Positions 7,773 to 16,350 of a stretch of DNA of 64,000 nucleotides are shown one piece after another (the stretch's first letter is position 1; each line of letters opens with the position of its first letter). The stretch is from an uncultured Microscilla sp. (GTDB taxonomy: Bacteria > Bacteroidota > Bacteroidia > Cytophagales > Microscillaceae), in NCBI RefSeq assembly GCF_947493425.1, contig NZ_CANLRP010000003.1:83628-147627 (forward strand), read 5' to 3'. The translations under genes and the position numbers were made by a program. A model generated the notes under the pieces. The model did not search any database, was not told where the DNA came from, and was given only the letters and a program-made list of their open reading frames with translations.

Positions 7773-10364
7773 ATGCACTATATGAAAACCTGGATTATTT
7801 TTTTACTCGTTCTTTTATCATTCAACACCACTTATGGGCAAGCCAAAGTGGATACTTTAGAGGCGCATCGGTTGTTTGAGGAGGGGAAGAAGCTATACGT
7901 TGCTTATAAAATGCATAGTGCTTTGCTGAAGTTTCAAAAATCGGCTGAAATATTTAAGGCACAAGGTTTTGAGATACAACAGGCGAAGTGTATTACATAT
8001 CAGTTGTCTTGTTATCGGCAGCTATCTACTTATAATCAACAGGTGTTATTGAAGATAGAGAAGGCTTTGAAATTATTTCAGAAGCGCAAAGACTCTGTAA
8101 GTGTAGCCAAAGCCTATAAGTATATAGGGAATTATTATTCTGGTTCAGGGGTAAACATCGATAAAGCAGTTTTTTACTATCACAAAGCTGCCGAGATTTA
8201 TCGGAAAAATGGTCTGCGGCTACGTTTAGCCTGGTTATGGAATGACCTAGCTGCCTTGTATCAGTCTCAGGGAATGTATGCAAAAGCTATAGAGGCTTGT
8301 AATAATAATTATCAATTGCTTAAAAAGTTGATTCCCGAAGGAGATGTTAGATTTAGTGCTTATTTTATAAGGATGGCAATTTGTTTTATGAACCAAAAAA
8401 AATATGATGTGGCACTTAAATATTTACAACGAGCCCGTAAATACATTCAAAGGGGGTGGGAAGGTTATTATACCAATATGGGATATTTATATTTGAGTCA
8501 AAATAAACTTCAATTAAGTGAACAGTATTACCTGAAGGCGCTTGCTGTAGCTAAAAAGCGTTATAAGGGAAAACATCAAAATATAGGGTGGGCTTATGGA
8601 AGCTTGGCTCGATTATCCATTAAAAAAAAGAACTATTCGGTAGCATTACAACTTGTACAAAAAGGCCTTAGTCATGTAATGAGCCACTCTATAGATACGT
8701 TAGATATTTACTATCATACCAATGTACGAAACACGAAACATCCTTATGCTCATTTATATTTACTATTACATAAGGCTAAAGCATTCTCCTTACTTTCTGA
8801 TAGTTTGAAAGACCTCCAAGCTTCTTTGTATAATTACCAATTGTATGATAGCGTAACCATAAAAATACAATCTCAGAGTAGCCATCGAAACTATCATTTT
8901 TCCCAAAAGGTATACCCCGAAGCCATTCAAGTCTGCCAACGATTGTACGCCAAAACCCAAGACAAAAAATACCAACACCTGGCGTTTTATTTTGCCCAAC
9001 GGAGTCACGCGAATGTGTTGGGCAAATCTTTGCACGCTCGCCGGGCTAAAGTAATGGTGCGTTTGCCCGATTCTTTGATCAATCAAGAGTTGTATTTGAA
9101 ACAACAGCGGGCGTATTACCAGCAAAAAGCACTGAAAGCAAGTAACGCAGCGCAAAAAACAGCTTACCAGGATTCGGTGTTCAGGATGATACGCCAACAA
9201 GATGTGCTCAGTGAGGTGTACGCCCAAAAGTTTCCCAAATATTACCGTTTACGGTTTCAGAGCCAGCCCGCCACTGTGCCCCAAATCCAGCAAAAACTAG
9301 ACAGCCAATCGGTGGTATTGAGCTATATATGGGGCAAGGCGCAAAGCCATGTATTGGCCATTACCCATAATGATTTTAAAATACACACCTTGCCTCCCCA
9401 AAAACAAGTAACCGCTGCGCTCAATGCTTACTACAATGCCCTACAACAGGAACAACGTCTGCAAAGTTTTGCCCGAAAGAGCCATCAAGCCTATCAATGT
9501 TTGTGGGCGCCCTTGCAAAAGTTATTGCGTACCAAGCAAAAAATAATAGTGACCAACCCTACCTTATTGAGCGTGCCCCTCGAAGCCCTGGTGACCCAAC
9601 CCTATCAACCTGATTGGGGGGCTTTTGGTCAGTTGCCTTACTTGGCAAAACAACATAGCTTGAGTTATCATTACTCGGCGAGCTTGTGGTGTCAAAACAA
9701 GCGTAGCTCCTCTTTGTCTGCCCAGCGCCGCCTCCATTTTGCAGGTTTTGCACCATTTAGTGGAGGTAAAGGGCAAGTCATGACCACCCGTGCCAACGAG
9801 GGCCTATTGCCCGAAAGCAAAGTAGAAGTAAGTACGGTCTATAACTTTTTTAAACAACAAAAACACGATGCGGCCGCTTATTTGTCTAAGGCGGCTACTC
9901 GCCGGGAGTTTTTAAGCCAGGTGAGCAAATTGGATATATTGCACATTGCCAGCCACAGTACCGCCAACCTTCGCGAGGCACGTTTGGCGCGCATCCACTT
10001 TGCTCCTCAGCCCCAAGCCGACTCTACCTATTTGTATGCCGAGAGCATTTACTATTTGCCGCTCAAGGCACAATTGGTAGTGCTGAGCAGTTGCGAGTCG
10101 GGGGTGGGCAAGTTTGAGACGGGCGAAGGGGTGATGTCTTTGGCGCGGGGTTTTTTGCACGCGGGCGCCCAAAGCGTGGTTTCGTCGTTGTGGGAGGCCG
10201 ATGATGTCTACACCAAAAAACTGATGATTTTGTTTTATAACCGGGCGTTGTTTCAAAAGGTGCTCTACAGCCAGGCTTTGAACTTTGCCAAACGCCAATT
10301 GCTCAGCCAAGAGCCCCAGCTACACCCCAAATACTGGAGCAGTTTTATATTGATTGGACGTTAG
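7773..10364 (+). CDS. Exported TPR-CHAT protein, copy 4
   Basis: 863 residues with the same signal peptide and first ~50 residues as copies 2 and 3. Residues about 60-190 (nucleotides about 7970-8390) are strongly diverged, for example KCITYQLSCYRQLSTYNQQ and EACNNNYQLLKKLIPEGD. From about residue 200 similarity to the other copies returns, and the CHAT half is nearly identical to theirs (His728, Cys774 by alignment). A changed TPR segment inside conserved flanks suggests that ligand or partner recognition differs while the protease is kept. The stop codon overlaps by 3-4 bp the stop of the convergent M50 peptidase gene; no terminator is visible between them. Confidence 0.9.
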   Translation: MHYMKTWIIFLLVLLSFNTTYGQAKVDTLEAHRLFEEGKKLYVAYKMHSALLKFQKSAEIFKAQGFEIQQAKCITYQLSCYRQLSTYNQQVLLKIEKALKLFQKRKDSVSVAKAYKYIGNYYSGSGVNIDKAVFYYHKAAEIYRKNGLRLRLAWLWNDLAALYQSQGMYAKAIEACNNNYQLLKKLIPEGDVRFSAYFIRMAICFMNQKKYDVALKYLQRARKYIQRGWEGYYTNMGYLYLSQNKLQLSEQYYLKALAVAKKRYKGKHQNIGWAYGSLARLSIKKKNYSVALQLVQKGLSHVMSHSIDTLDIYYHTNVRNTKHPYAHLYLLLHKAKAFSLLSDSLKDLQASLYNYQLYDSVTIKIQSQSSHRNYHFSQKVYPEAIQVCQRLYAKTQDKKYQHLAFYFAQRSHANVLGKSLHARRAKVMVRLPDSLINQELYLKQQRAYYQQKALKASNAAQKTAYQDSVFRMIRQQDVLSEVYAQKFPKYYRLRFQSQPATVPQIQQKLDSQSVVLSYIWGKAQSHVLAITHNDFKIHTLPPQKQVTAALNAYYNALQQEQRLQSFARKSHQAYQCLWAPLQKLLRTKQKIIVTNPTLLSVPLEALVTQPYQPDWGAFGQLPYLAKQHSLSYHYSASLWCQNKRSSSLSAQRRLHFAGFAPFSGGKGQVMTTRANEGLLPESKVEVSTVYNFFKQQKHDAAAYLSKAATRREFLSQVSKLDILHIASHSTANLREARLARIHFAPQPQADSTYLYAESIYYLPLKAQLVVLSSCESGVGKFETGEGVMSLARGFLHAGAQSVVSSLWEADDVYTKKLMILFYNRALFQKVLYSQALNFAKRQLLSQEPQLHPKYWSSFILIGR

Positions 10365-11512
10365 GCAATTGCGTTTTCTAAGGTTTGAATAAATTGCTGG
10401 AGGAACTCTTCTTCGGCAATGGCCCCACCTTTATCGGTAGACTGACTCAAGGCTTCCAGGGCTTGATAAGCTTCTTGTAATGCGACTTGGTTTGCCCCTT
10501 TTGCCCACCCAATGGCTGCTTTGCTTTTGTGTACCAGGTGAGTGGGAGTTACCGCATTTATTTTGGCTTTTTGCAGTGTTTCTTGTGCCTCTTGAGGTTT
10601 TTGTAAATAATAGGCCTGATAAAAAGCCAAGTCTAGCCAAAGCATGGCCTGGTAACCAGTAGGTATGTGGTGTTTGCCGGCCAGTGCTTCTAACAAGTAG
10701 GGGTAAGCCTCTGCTGGTTTTTGCTGGTCTATCAAATGGGCATACATGTACAGCTGTAAGTAAGGAATAAAAGGGTGAGCACGCTCACTTTCGAGTATTT
10801 GGGCAATGGGGGCTACGTTTAAATCGCGGGGGCGAATGCCCGAAGAAGAAGCTACTGTGGCAGTAAGTATGACCAAGTCTATGGTGGCTTTGTTTCCGCC
10901 TTTGATTAGGTTTAGCAGACGGGCACCATCAGAAAAAAAGCCTTTGGAGCGCATAGGGATAATGGTAGTAAAAAATATCATAGCCGACATGGTACCACTT
11001 AATAACCAAAAGTTGGAGAGGGTTAACACTTGAGAGTGGCGACTGGTAAGGTAATAAATGCCCAGGCAAAGCAAAGCAAATAGTAAGCTGGCTATAGGGC
11101 CGCCCGCCACAAATTTAATAAAATTGCGCCTTAAGTTTTGTTCTGTTTTGGGTAGGCACATGGCAAGTCCACCCGCAGCATTGAGGCGGGTATTCCAGCG
11201 AAAGCGAATTTTTTCTCCTTCTTTTTGGAGCATAAAAGGACCAACGGTGACCATACGAAATTCAAATCCTACCCACCATCCAGCCAGTACATGCCCCCCT
11301 TCATGTACAATGAGTACCAGCAATACAACGCCCAGCAAAACAGGCAACAAGGCAAGTTTATGATACAGTGATGGGGCGTAGAGGTTGTCTTGTAGAAAAT
11401 AGGAAAAAAAATAACCGCCCAAGGCACCTGTGAGTAAAATAATGGAGAGTTTGACCCAGGCAGTCAGGCTACGTTTGGATGCTTGGGGTGAACGACGAGA
11501 AGAAGTACTCAT
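10361..11512 (-). CDS. M50-family membrane metallopeptidase
   Basis: 383 residues. Two hydrophobic segments lie near residues 20-65. The second leads into HEGGHVLAGWW, an HExxH-type zinc site inside a membrane segment as in site-2 protease-like M50 peptidases. A second motif, FFSDGARLLNL, matches the family's DG zinc-ligand loop, and between them are further hydrophobic stretches near residues 140 and 180. The last ~170 residues form a soluble, TPR-like helical tail (QKPAEAYPYLLEAL). The family performs intramembrane or membrane-proximal proteolysis; the target is unknown. It is the last gene of a minus-strand run that begins at ftsL/ftsI, 63 bp after the 163-residue membrane protein. Its 3' end meets the CHAT array. 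Confidence 0.75.
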   Translation of the reverse strand: MSTSSRRSPQASKRSLTAWVKLSIILLTGALGGYFFSYFLQDNLYAPSLYHKLALLPVLLGVVLLVLIVHEGGHVLAGWWVGFEFRMVTVGPFMLQKEGEKIRFRWNTRLNAAGGLAMCLPKTEQNLRRNFIKFVAGGPIASLLFALLCLGIYYLTSRHSQVLTLSNFWLLSGTMSAMIFFTTIIPMRSKGFFSDGARLLNLIKGGNKATIDLVILTATVASSSGIRPRDLNVAPIAQILESERAHPFIPYLQLYMYAHLIDQQKPAEAYPYLLEALAGKHHIPTGYQAMLWLDLAFYQAYYLQKPQEAQETLQKAKINAVTPTHLVHKSKAAIGWAKGANQVALQEAYQALEALSQSTDKGGAIAEEEFLQQFIQTLENAIA

Positions 11513-11575
11513 GGGCTACCAAATAAGGCAATGAATAGATCAAAACAAGGTACTTCTTCCGGGGTCAATGTCATA

Positions 11576-12067
11576 TCAGTTTAGAGTAGTGTTGCGGTTT
11601 GCTTCGTCTTTGCTACGTTTGGTGAGGTAGTCGAGTACTCTGTATTGTTCGCCTGCCTGCAAAAAGTGCACTTGCTCGTAGCGGGTAGAGTCGCCGTACT
11701 GAACCGAAGCATACACCAGTCGCTTATTGTTTTGACTGTCACTCAATTTAGATACTTGATTGAGCTTGTACCCATTGATTCCTTTGTACTGCTCGTTTCG
11801 CTGTTTGAGCCACTGAATCCACTCTTCTTTGGTGCGTTGCTTCAACATATTTTTGTCAAACATAGCCACTGCCTGCTCATAGTTTTTACTTTGCAAGTGA
11901 TTATAAAAGCTAATGGCGACTTTGATTGAAGGGTCAGTTTGTGGGTTGAGGTAGATATAGACTCCTCCTCCTATACCTCCAACCAAGACAATAAATAATA
12001 AAAAACGGGTAAAGCCACCTCCTTTTTTTTTGGTGGGTGGTGCTTGTTGCTTTTTCTTGTTCGACAT
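11576..12067 (-). CDS. Small single-pass membrane protein, NTF2-like tail
   Basis: 163 residues: a Lys-rich cytoplasmic start (KKKQQAPPTKKKGG), one membrane segment (FLLFIVLVGGIGGGVYIYL) and an outer domain of about 110 residues. The outer part (AISFYNHLQSKNYEQAVAMF, followed by a strand-rich end with YASVQYGDSTRYEQVHFL) resembles the NTF2-like DUF4878/DUF4019 fold, but this is a judgement from pattern only. It lies 26 bp after ftsI, on the same strand and probably in the same transcript, so an envelope or division-related job is possible. No catalytic residues are recognisable. Confidence 0.65.
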   Translation of the reverse strand: MSNKKKQQAPPTKKKGGGFTRFLLFIVLVGGIGGGVYIYLNPQTDPSIKVAISFYNHLQSKNYEQAVAMFDKNMLKQRTKEEWIQWLKQRNEQYKGINGYKLNQVSKLSDSQNNKRLVYASVQYGDSTRYEQVHFLQAGEQYRVLDYLTKRSKDEANRNTTLN

Positions 12068-12093
12068 AGTGAGCTAATCTGTTGTTGTGGTAG

Positions 12094-14223
12094 TTATTTT
12101 TTAAGTATGAGTAATATTTTGCCATCAGAAGGAATAGAGGCACCCGGCATAACCGATTGGCTCTTTACCCTGCCTCGTCCGGCAAATGACACCTTCATTT
12201 TACGGTTTTCGAGTACATAGAGCGCGTCGCGTAGGGTCATTCCTATGACGTTGGGCACCCCTTTACTTGACAAACGGTGTCGTTTCCATTGTACAGCCAG
12301 TTTACGACGAAAAGGTCTTACCCAGTCCATCGTACCACTGCTGTCTACAGTAACTACATTCAATTCTTTGGCTATCACGTTCAAATCTTTTTTATGACCA
12401 ATGTGTTTTCTGGGAAAATTAGACACATCTGCCATTGTAAAACTGCCCGAAGAACTCATCTGACGCATTTCTACATCTCTGGCGTGCAATTGGTCGGCTA
12501 TTTTGCGGAATACAGGAGCGGCTATGCCACCACCTGAGCGTTTGCCTCTGCGAGGGTTATCTATCACTACAATGCAGCTATACTTGGGGTTGTCGGCCGG
12601 AAAGTAGCCCACAAAAGAGGTCTTATACTGTTTGACATATCTTTTGCGTCCTCCCCGGTTTACTACTTTTTGCGAAGTACCGGTTTTACCCGCAATTTGG
12701 TAAGCCCTGGTATTGATAGAGCGGGCAGTACCTCGTTGAACTACCCCTCTTAGTATGGTTTGAGCTTTGCGCAAAGCCTCTGGTGAGCACATTTGTTCAT
12801 TGAGAATGATAGGGACATATTGTCTGATGCGACGGTCAGCCTTACGAATTTCTTTGACAATTTGTGGTTTCATCAATTTGCCATTGTTCGCTATGCCATT
12901 ATACAGGGTAAGTATTTGCAAAGGCGATACCTTGCACTCATACCCTATAGACAACCATGGGATAGTCACCCCGCTCCAGGTAGGGTCGGTAGGGCGTTTG
13001 ATGATAGGTTGTGCCTCACCTACAATCTGAAAATTGAGTGGCTTGGCTAACCATAGTTTTTCAAAATAATCAATCAATAAATTTCTTTGGGGGTCGGTCT
13101 GGTTAAAGTACTTGTTCATCAATTTAGACACCCCAATGTTTGACGAGTACTCAAATGCTTGTTGCACAGTTAAACGTCCCCCAGGTCCGTCATCGGTCAT
13201 TACTGCGTCGGCATAGCGAAACCTACGGTTGCCCGTTTCTACGGTATCGTTTAGTTTTACATCGGTATGCTGAAACAAAGCAAGCGCCGAAGCAAGTTTA
13301 AAAGTAGAGCCAGGGTCTATACTGCCATAATCGCCAATGGCATAGTTGTAACGTTCCGAAAAAGTGCTGTCTTCTTTGGTTCGGCTTAAGTTGGCCATGG
13401 CTTTTACATACCCGGTTTTTACATCCATGATTACCACACAGCCAAAGTCTGCATCTGTTGTGACTACCCTGTTCTCTAAGGCTTTAGAGGCCATTTCTTG
13501 CATATTTACATCAATAGAAGAGTAAATATCGTAGCCATCTATTGGGCGAATTCGAGAGTTAGTCTGAATAGGTTTCCAATCGCCCCCGGCAATTTTTTGA
13601 TACAAAGCCTCTCCATTGATTCCAGCAAGTGTATCATCAAAGCTTTTTTCCAACCCCACAATTCCATTTCCCTTTTCGTCAATCCGTCCAATCAAACGTT
13701 CGGCCAGGTCGCCAAATGGGTAAGTACGTTTAGATATTTTTTCAAACAAAACTCCTCCTCTGCGTTGTCCCTGATTAAAAATAGGCCACTTGGCAAGGCG
13801 TTGTTGTTCGTAGTAATTAATTGGACGATTGGTCAATACCAAATAGCGTCGTTTGGCAAGTCTGGCATCGTTTATTTTTCGGTAATATTCTTCTGGGGTT
13901 TTATCTTTGAAATGCTTCGAGAGTGAATCACACAAAACCGCAATGCCATTTTTGTAGACAGAGTCAGAGGCTATCATAGGGTCAAACGACAGCTTAAAAC
14001 TAGGGACAGAGGTAGCAAGCAAGGCATCATTTTCGGCGTATATGTCTCCTCTGATGGCCTTGGTTACTTTGTAGTCCAGGGCATTTTCTTTAGCAATTTT
14101 TTGCCATTTATCTTCTTCTACAAACTGAATGTACACCACCTTGGCAATGATAGCAGTAGATACAACAATAACCGCCAAAAACGACAGTTGTACCCGTATC
14201 AATATGTCACGTTTTATACTCAC
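12094..14223 (-). CDS. ftsI: Penicillin-binding protein 2B/3-type transpeptidase with PASTA domain
   Basis: 709 residues, the usual length for class B PBPs of the FtsI/SpoVD type. There is an N-terminal membrane anchor (residues ~10-32) and a dimerisation domain with an RGDIY motif. The transpeptidase domain has the active-site Ser306 in STFK, SSN at about 360-362 and KTG at about 513-515. A single PASTA domain ends the protein (GVPNVIGMTLRDAL to ILLILKK). It cross-links septal peptidoglycan at division. The gene starts 12 bp after the FtsL-like gene, the normal ftsL-ftsI order, but mraZ, mraW and mur genes do not appear upstream. A PASTA domain on FtsI is common in Bacteroidota. Confidence 0.92.
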   Translation of the reverse strand: MSIKRDILIRVQLSFLAVIVVSTAIIAKVVYIQFVEEDKWQKIAKENALDYKVTKAIRGDIYAENDALLATSVPSFKLSFDPMIASDSVYKNGIAVLCDSLSKHFKDKTPEEYYRKINDARLAKRRYLVLTNRPINYYEQQRLAKWPIFNQGQRRGGVLFEKISKRTYPFGDLAERLIGRIDEKGNGIVGLEKSFDDTLAGINGEALYQKIAGGDWKPIQTNSRIRPIDGYDIYSSIDVNMQEMASKALENRVVTTDADFGCVVIMDVKTGYVKAMANLSRTKEDSTFSERYNYAIGDYGSIDPGSTFKLASALALFQHTDVKLNDTVETGNRRFRYADAVMTDDGPGGRLTVQQAFEYSSNIGVSKLMNKYFNQTDPQRNLLIDYFEKLWLAKPLNFQIVGEAQPIIKRPTDPTWSGVTIPWLSIGYECKVSPLQILTLYNGIANNGKLMKPQIVKEIRKADRRIRQYVPIILNEQMCSPEALRKAQTILRGVVQRGTARSINTRAYQIAGKTGTSQKVVNRGGRKRYVKQYKTSFVGYFPADNPKYSCIVVIDNPRRGKRSGGGIAAPVFRKIADQLHARDVEMRQMSSSGSFTMADVSNFPRKHIGHKKDLNVIAKELNVVTVDSSGTMDWVRPFRRKLAVQWKRHRLSSKGVPNVIGMTLRDALYVLENRKMKVSFAGRGRVKSQSVMPGASIPSDGKILLILKK

Positions 14224-14235
14224 TTTTTTGCTTTT

Positions 14236-14637
14236 TTACTTTTCGGTGTTTTCTTCTTGATTTTTCTTAAGCTTTATTTTATACAAGTTTTTATTGCTCT
14301 CTTTTAGCCTAAGTTGCTTTTCTTCCACTGCTTTTATAATTTCTGATTGCTTGCTCGAGTACATAAACTCTACCTTGCGCGAAGTATAGTTAGAGCGTAG
14401 GTTTTCTACCTGAGACTCCAGTTTGTTGGTTTGGCGGATCATGCTTTCGGCGTAGTGAGAGTTGCCAATGTAAAATATACCCAATACTGCCAAAAATATC
14501 AGGTGAGGAATATAGTTGGTAGGAATACCATTTTCTACCAAACTGTCGATTCGGTTGATGGTATTGAGCAAACTAATGTTACTTCGTTTGCGTCCTTTTT
14601 TTTCTTTTATAGGTTTTTTGGGCGTATTTTCTGCCAT
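14236..14637 (-). CDS. FtsL-like division protein
   Basis: 133 residues: a basic N-terminus (KKPIKEKKGRKR), one membrane segment (YIPHLIFLAVLGIFYIG) and a coiled-coil tail of leucine/isoleucine heptads (RQTNKLESQVENLR, EEKQLRLKESNKNL). This size and layout, directly upstream of ftsI with a 12-bp gap, is what FtsL/DivIC-type proteins look like in Bacteroidota. They bridge FtsQ/FtsB and FtsW/FtsI at the septum. Sequence conservation in this family is low, so the call rests on architecture and position. Confidence 0.8.
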   Translation of the reverse strand: MAENTPKKPIKEKKGRKRSNISLLNTINRIDSLVENGIPTNYIPHLIFLAVLGIFYIGNSHYAESMIRQTNKLESQVENLRSNYTSRKVEFMYSSKQSEIIKAVEEKQLRLKESNKNLYKIKLKKNQEENTEK

Positions 14638-14822
14638 TGTTTTGTCAGGTTAATAGTCATTGACAAACTACAGGTATTGGCCAATTTTAAAAGCCTCAAA
14701 GCCTTATAATGCCTGTTTTAACTAAGTCTATCCTACAAGTTTAACCAAAAAATAGAAATAAAAAAAGTAAATACAAGGGCTTGTGCCAAAACCCATACAA
14801 TGGCATCCAAAACCACTGTCAA

Positions 14823-15215
14823 TCAGCAAATATTAGGGTTTTCCGGATCTTTTGCCAGTTCCCAAAAGGTATCAGCCTTGTCTTCCTCTTCACGGTCGTT
14901 GCAGGGAAAATCTTTTTCTATCAGCACGTGTAAACGTTGCGCTGTTTTGGGCAGCTCCTGGTATGCTTCAATGCCTACTTGTGAAGTATTGATCCAGGTG
15001 TTGGCAATGTTTGCTGGCAAGTATACAGTAATGTCGTTTTGCTGAAAAGTAGCATTTACCTGAGCATTATCTGCCACTATTTGTAAAGAAAATGTAAGCG
15101 TTGTTTGAGGAGAAAATTGCACGGATTCGCTGACTGTTTTTTGTTGCTGTAGTGTGTCTAAATCCGATTTTCTCACCCTTATTCGTAAGCTGTTATGTGC
15201 ACAACGTAATTTCAT
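14823..15215 (-). CDS. DUF7009-like conserved protein
   Basis: 130 residues beginning MKLRCAHNSLRIRVRKSDLDTL and ending with an acidic, Cys-containing tail (LIEKDFPCNDREEEDKAD ... NPNIC). This is the pattern of the small Bacteroidota DUF7009 family (MK.R...NS.R.R....E at the start and EKDF.C near the end). The function is unknown. Two Cys residues near the end could bind metal or form a disulphide. It stands alone between the ftsL gene and a repeat-filled gap, with 185 bp of apparent promoter space on the ftsL side. Confidence 0.75.
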   Translation of the reverse strand: MKLRCAHNSLRIRVRKSDLDTLQQQKTVSESVQFSPQTTLTFSLQIVADNAQVNATFQQNDITVYLPANIANTWINTSQVGIEAYQELPKTAQRLHVLIEKDFPCNDREEEDKADTFWELAKDPENPNIC

Positions 15216-15568
15216 TATTTTATTGGTTTTTAATGGTCGATAGCTTCTACAGTTGCAAGCTTCAAGCTGATTAAAGCACCGATATGCGTTGGAATCTAAG
15301 GACTTGCGACTTGTCGCTAGAACCTTGCCCCTGTTCTTGTATCTAACTGTAAAGATTGTAAATAAATACTTTATGAACTTTGTGGTTACCAGTAGAACAG
15401 GGTATAACTAGTCTAGTACCTAGAGCCTAGCCGCTAGTACCTTATGAAGGCTTCTAACTACGCTTTTTATAAGTTACTAAAAATCAACGTGATAGAAAAA
15501 GTGTAGTTACCTGTCGAACAGGGTGTACCTAAAACCTTGCACCTAGTCCCTAGAACCTTGTCGGGCTT
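15216..15568. repeat. Repeat-rich intergenic region upstream of the DUF7009 gene
   Basis: No gene is visible. The stretch contains a diverged copy (about 15452-15525, + orientation) of a ~72-bp repeat also found at 48715-48786 (+) and 43051-43123 (-), sharing AAAATCAACGTGATA, GTGTAG, TACCTGT and GAACAGGG. A second, weaker AACAGGGTA segment lies near 15392. Around 15278-15312 is a unit resembling accgatatgc...atctaaggacttg, found again near 37563, 42970, 43010 and 48797. Confidence 0.6.
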
Positions 15569-16318
15569 TTAACTATTCCAAATTTCCCAGGCTTTTTCGG
15601 CCTGAAGGTGCAACATTTCCAATCCATTGATTGCCTTGGCACCTTGTGCCATCCCCTTTTTCATAAACAAGGTTTGTTCAGGATTATATACCAGGTCAAA
15701 CAGCAAGTGCTGAGTGCCCAATGCCTCATAAGGTAGTGCCGGGCAAGCGTCTGTATGAGGATGCATCCCCAATGGTGTTGTATTGACTATAATCTGGCGA
15801 CTTTTAATTAAGCTGGGGCTTATCTCCTGATAACTTATTTGCTGGGGTTGGTCGGGTGATGGTTTACGCGATACCACTTGGTAATTCAGGTTTAAATCAT
15901 CAAAAGCTGCCATGACAGCTTTTGATGCCCCACCCGAACCCAAAACCAATGCTTGAGTAGTGGGCGTAAGGGGAACCCTTGTATTGAGCAAAGATTGTTT
16001 AAAGCCAAAGTAGTCAGAGTTGTATCCGGTTTTTTTTCCGTCAGCATCAATTTTAATCACATTTACAGCACCTACTTGTTTGGCCGAAGCATCTAAGTGG
16101 TCTAGCAAAGGGATGACAGCCTGTTTGTGAGGAATGGTCACGTTTAACCCTACCAAATGAGCCGTCTGACCAATCAATTGAGGTAAATCATCTACTGAAG
16201 GCAACGGATATAACTCGTAATTTGCCTGAGCAATTTGTTCCCGTTCAAACTTTTCGCTAAAATACTTTTTAGAAAAGGAGTGGGAGAGGGGGAAACCGAT
16301 CAAACCAAATTGGCGCAT
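15569..16318 (-). CDS. aroE: Shikimate dehydrogenase
   Basis: 249 residues, normal to slightly short for AroE. It converts 3-dehydroshikimate to shikimate with NADPH in the aromatic amino acid pathway. The N-terminal substrate domain shows FPLSHSFSKKY (shikimate-binding serines) and NVTIPHKQ with the catalytic Lys. GYNSDYFGF holds the conserved Asp, and GSGGASKAV is the nucleotide-binding loop. The C-terminal GLEMLHLQAEKAWEIW matches the family's end. It lies 32 bp downstream of the DUF368 gene on the same strand, so the two probably share a transcript without an obvious functional link. Confidence 0.93.
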   Translation of the reverse strand: MRQFGLIGFPLSHSFSKKYFSEKFEREQIAQANYELYPLPSVDDLPQLIGQTAHLVGLNVTIPHKQAVIPLLDHLDASAKQVGAVNVIKIDADGKKTGYNSDYFGFKQSLLNTRVPLTPTTQALVLGSGGASKAVMAAFDDLNLNYQVVSRKPSPDQPQQISYQEISPSLIKSRQIIVNTTPLGMHPHTDACPALPYEALGTQHLLFDLVYNPEQTLFMKKGMAQGAKAINGLEMLHLQAEKAWEIWNS

Positions 16319-16350
16319 ATTTTTTATTTTACTCGTTTGTTATTGTTCTT

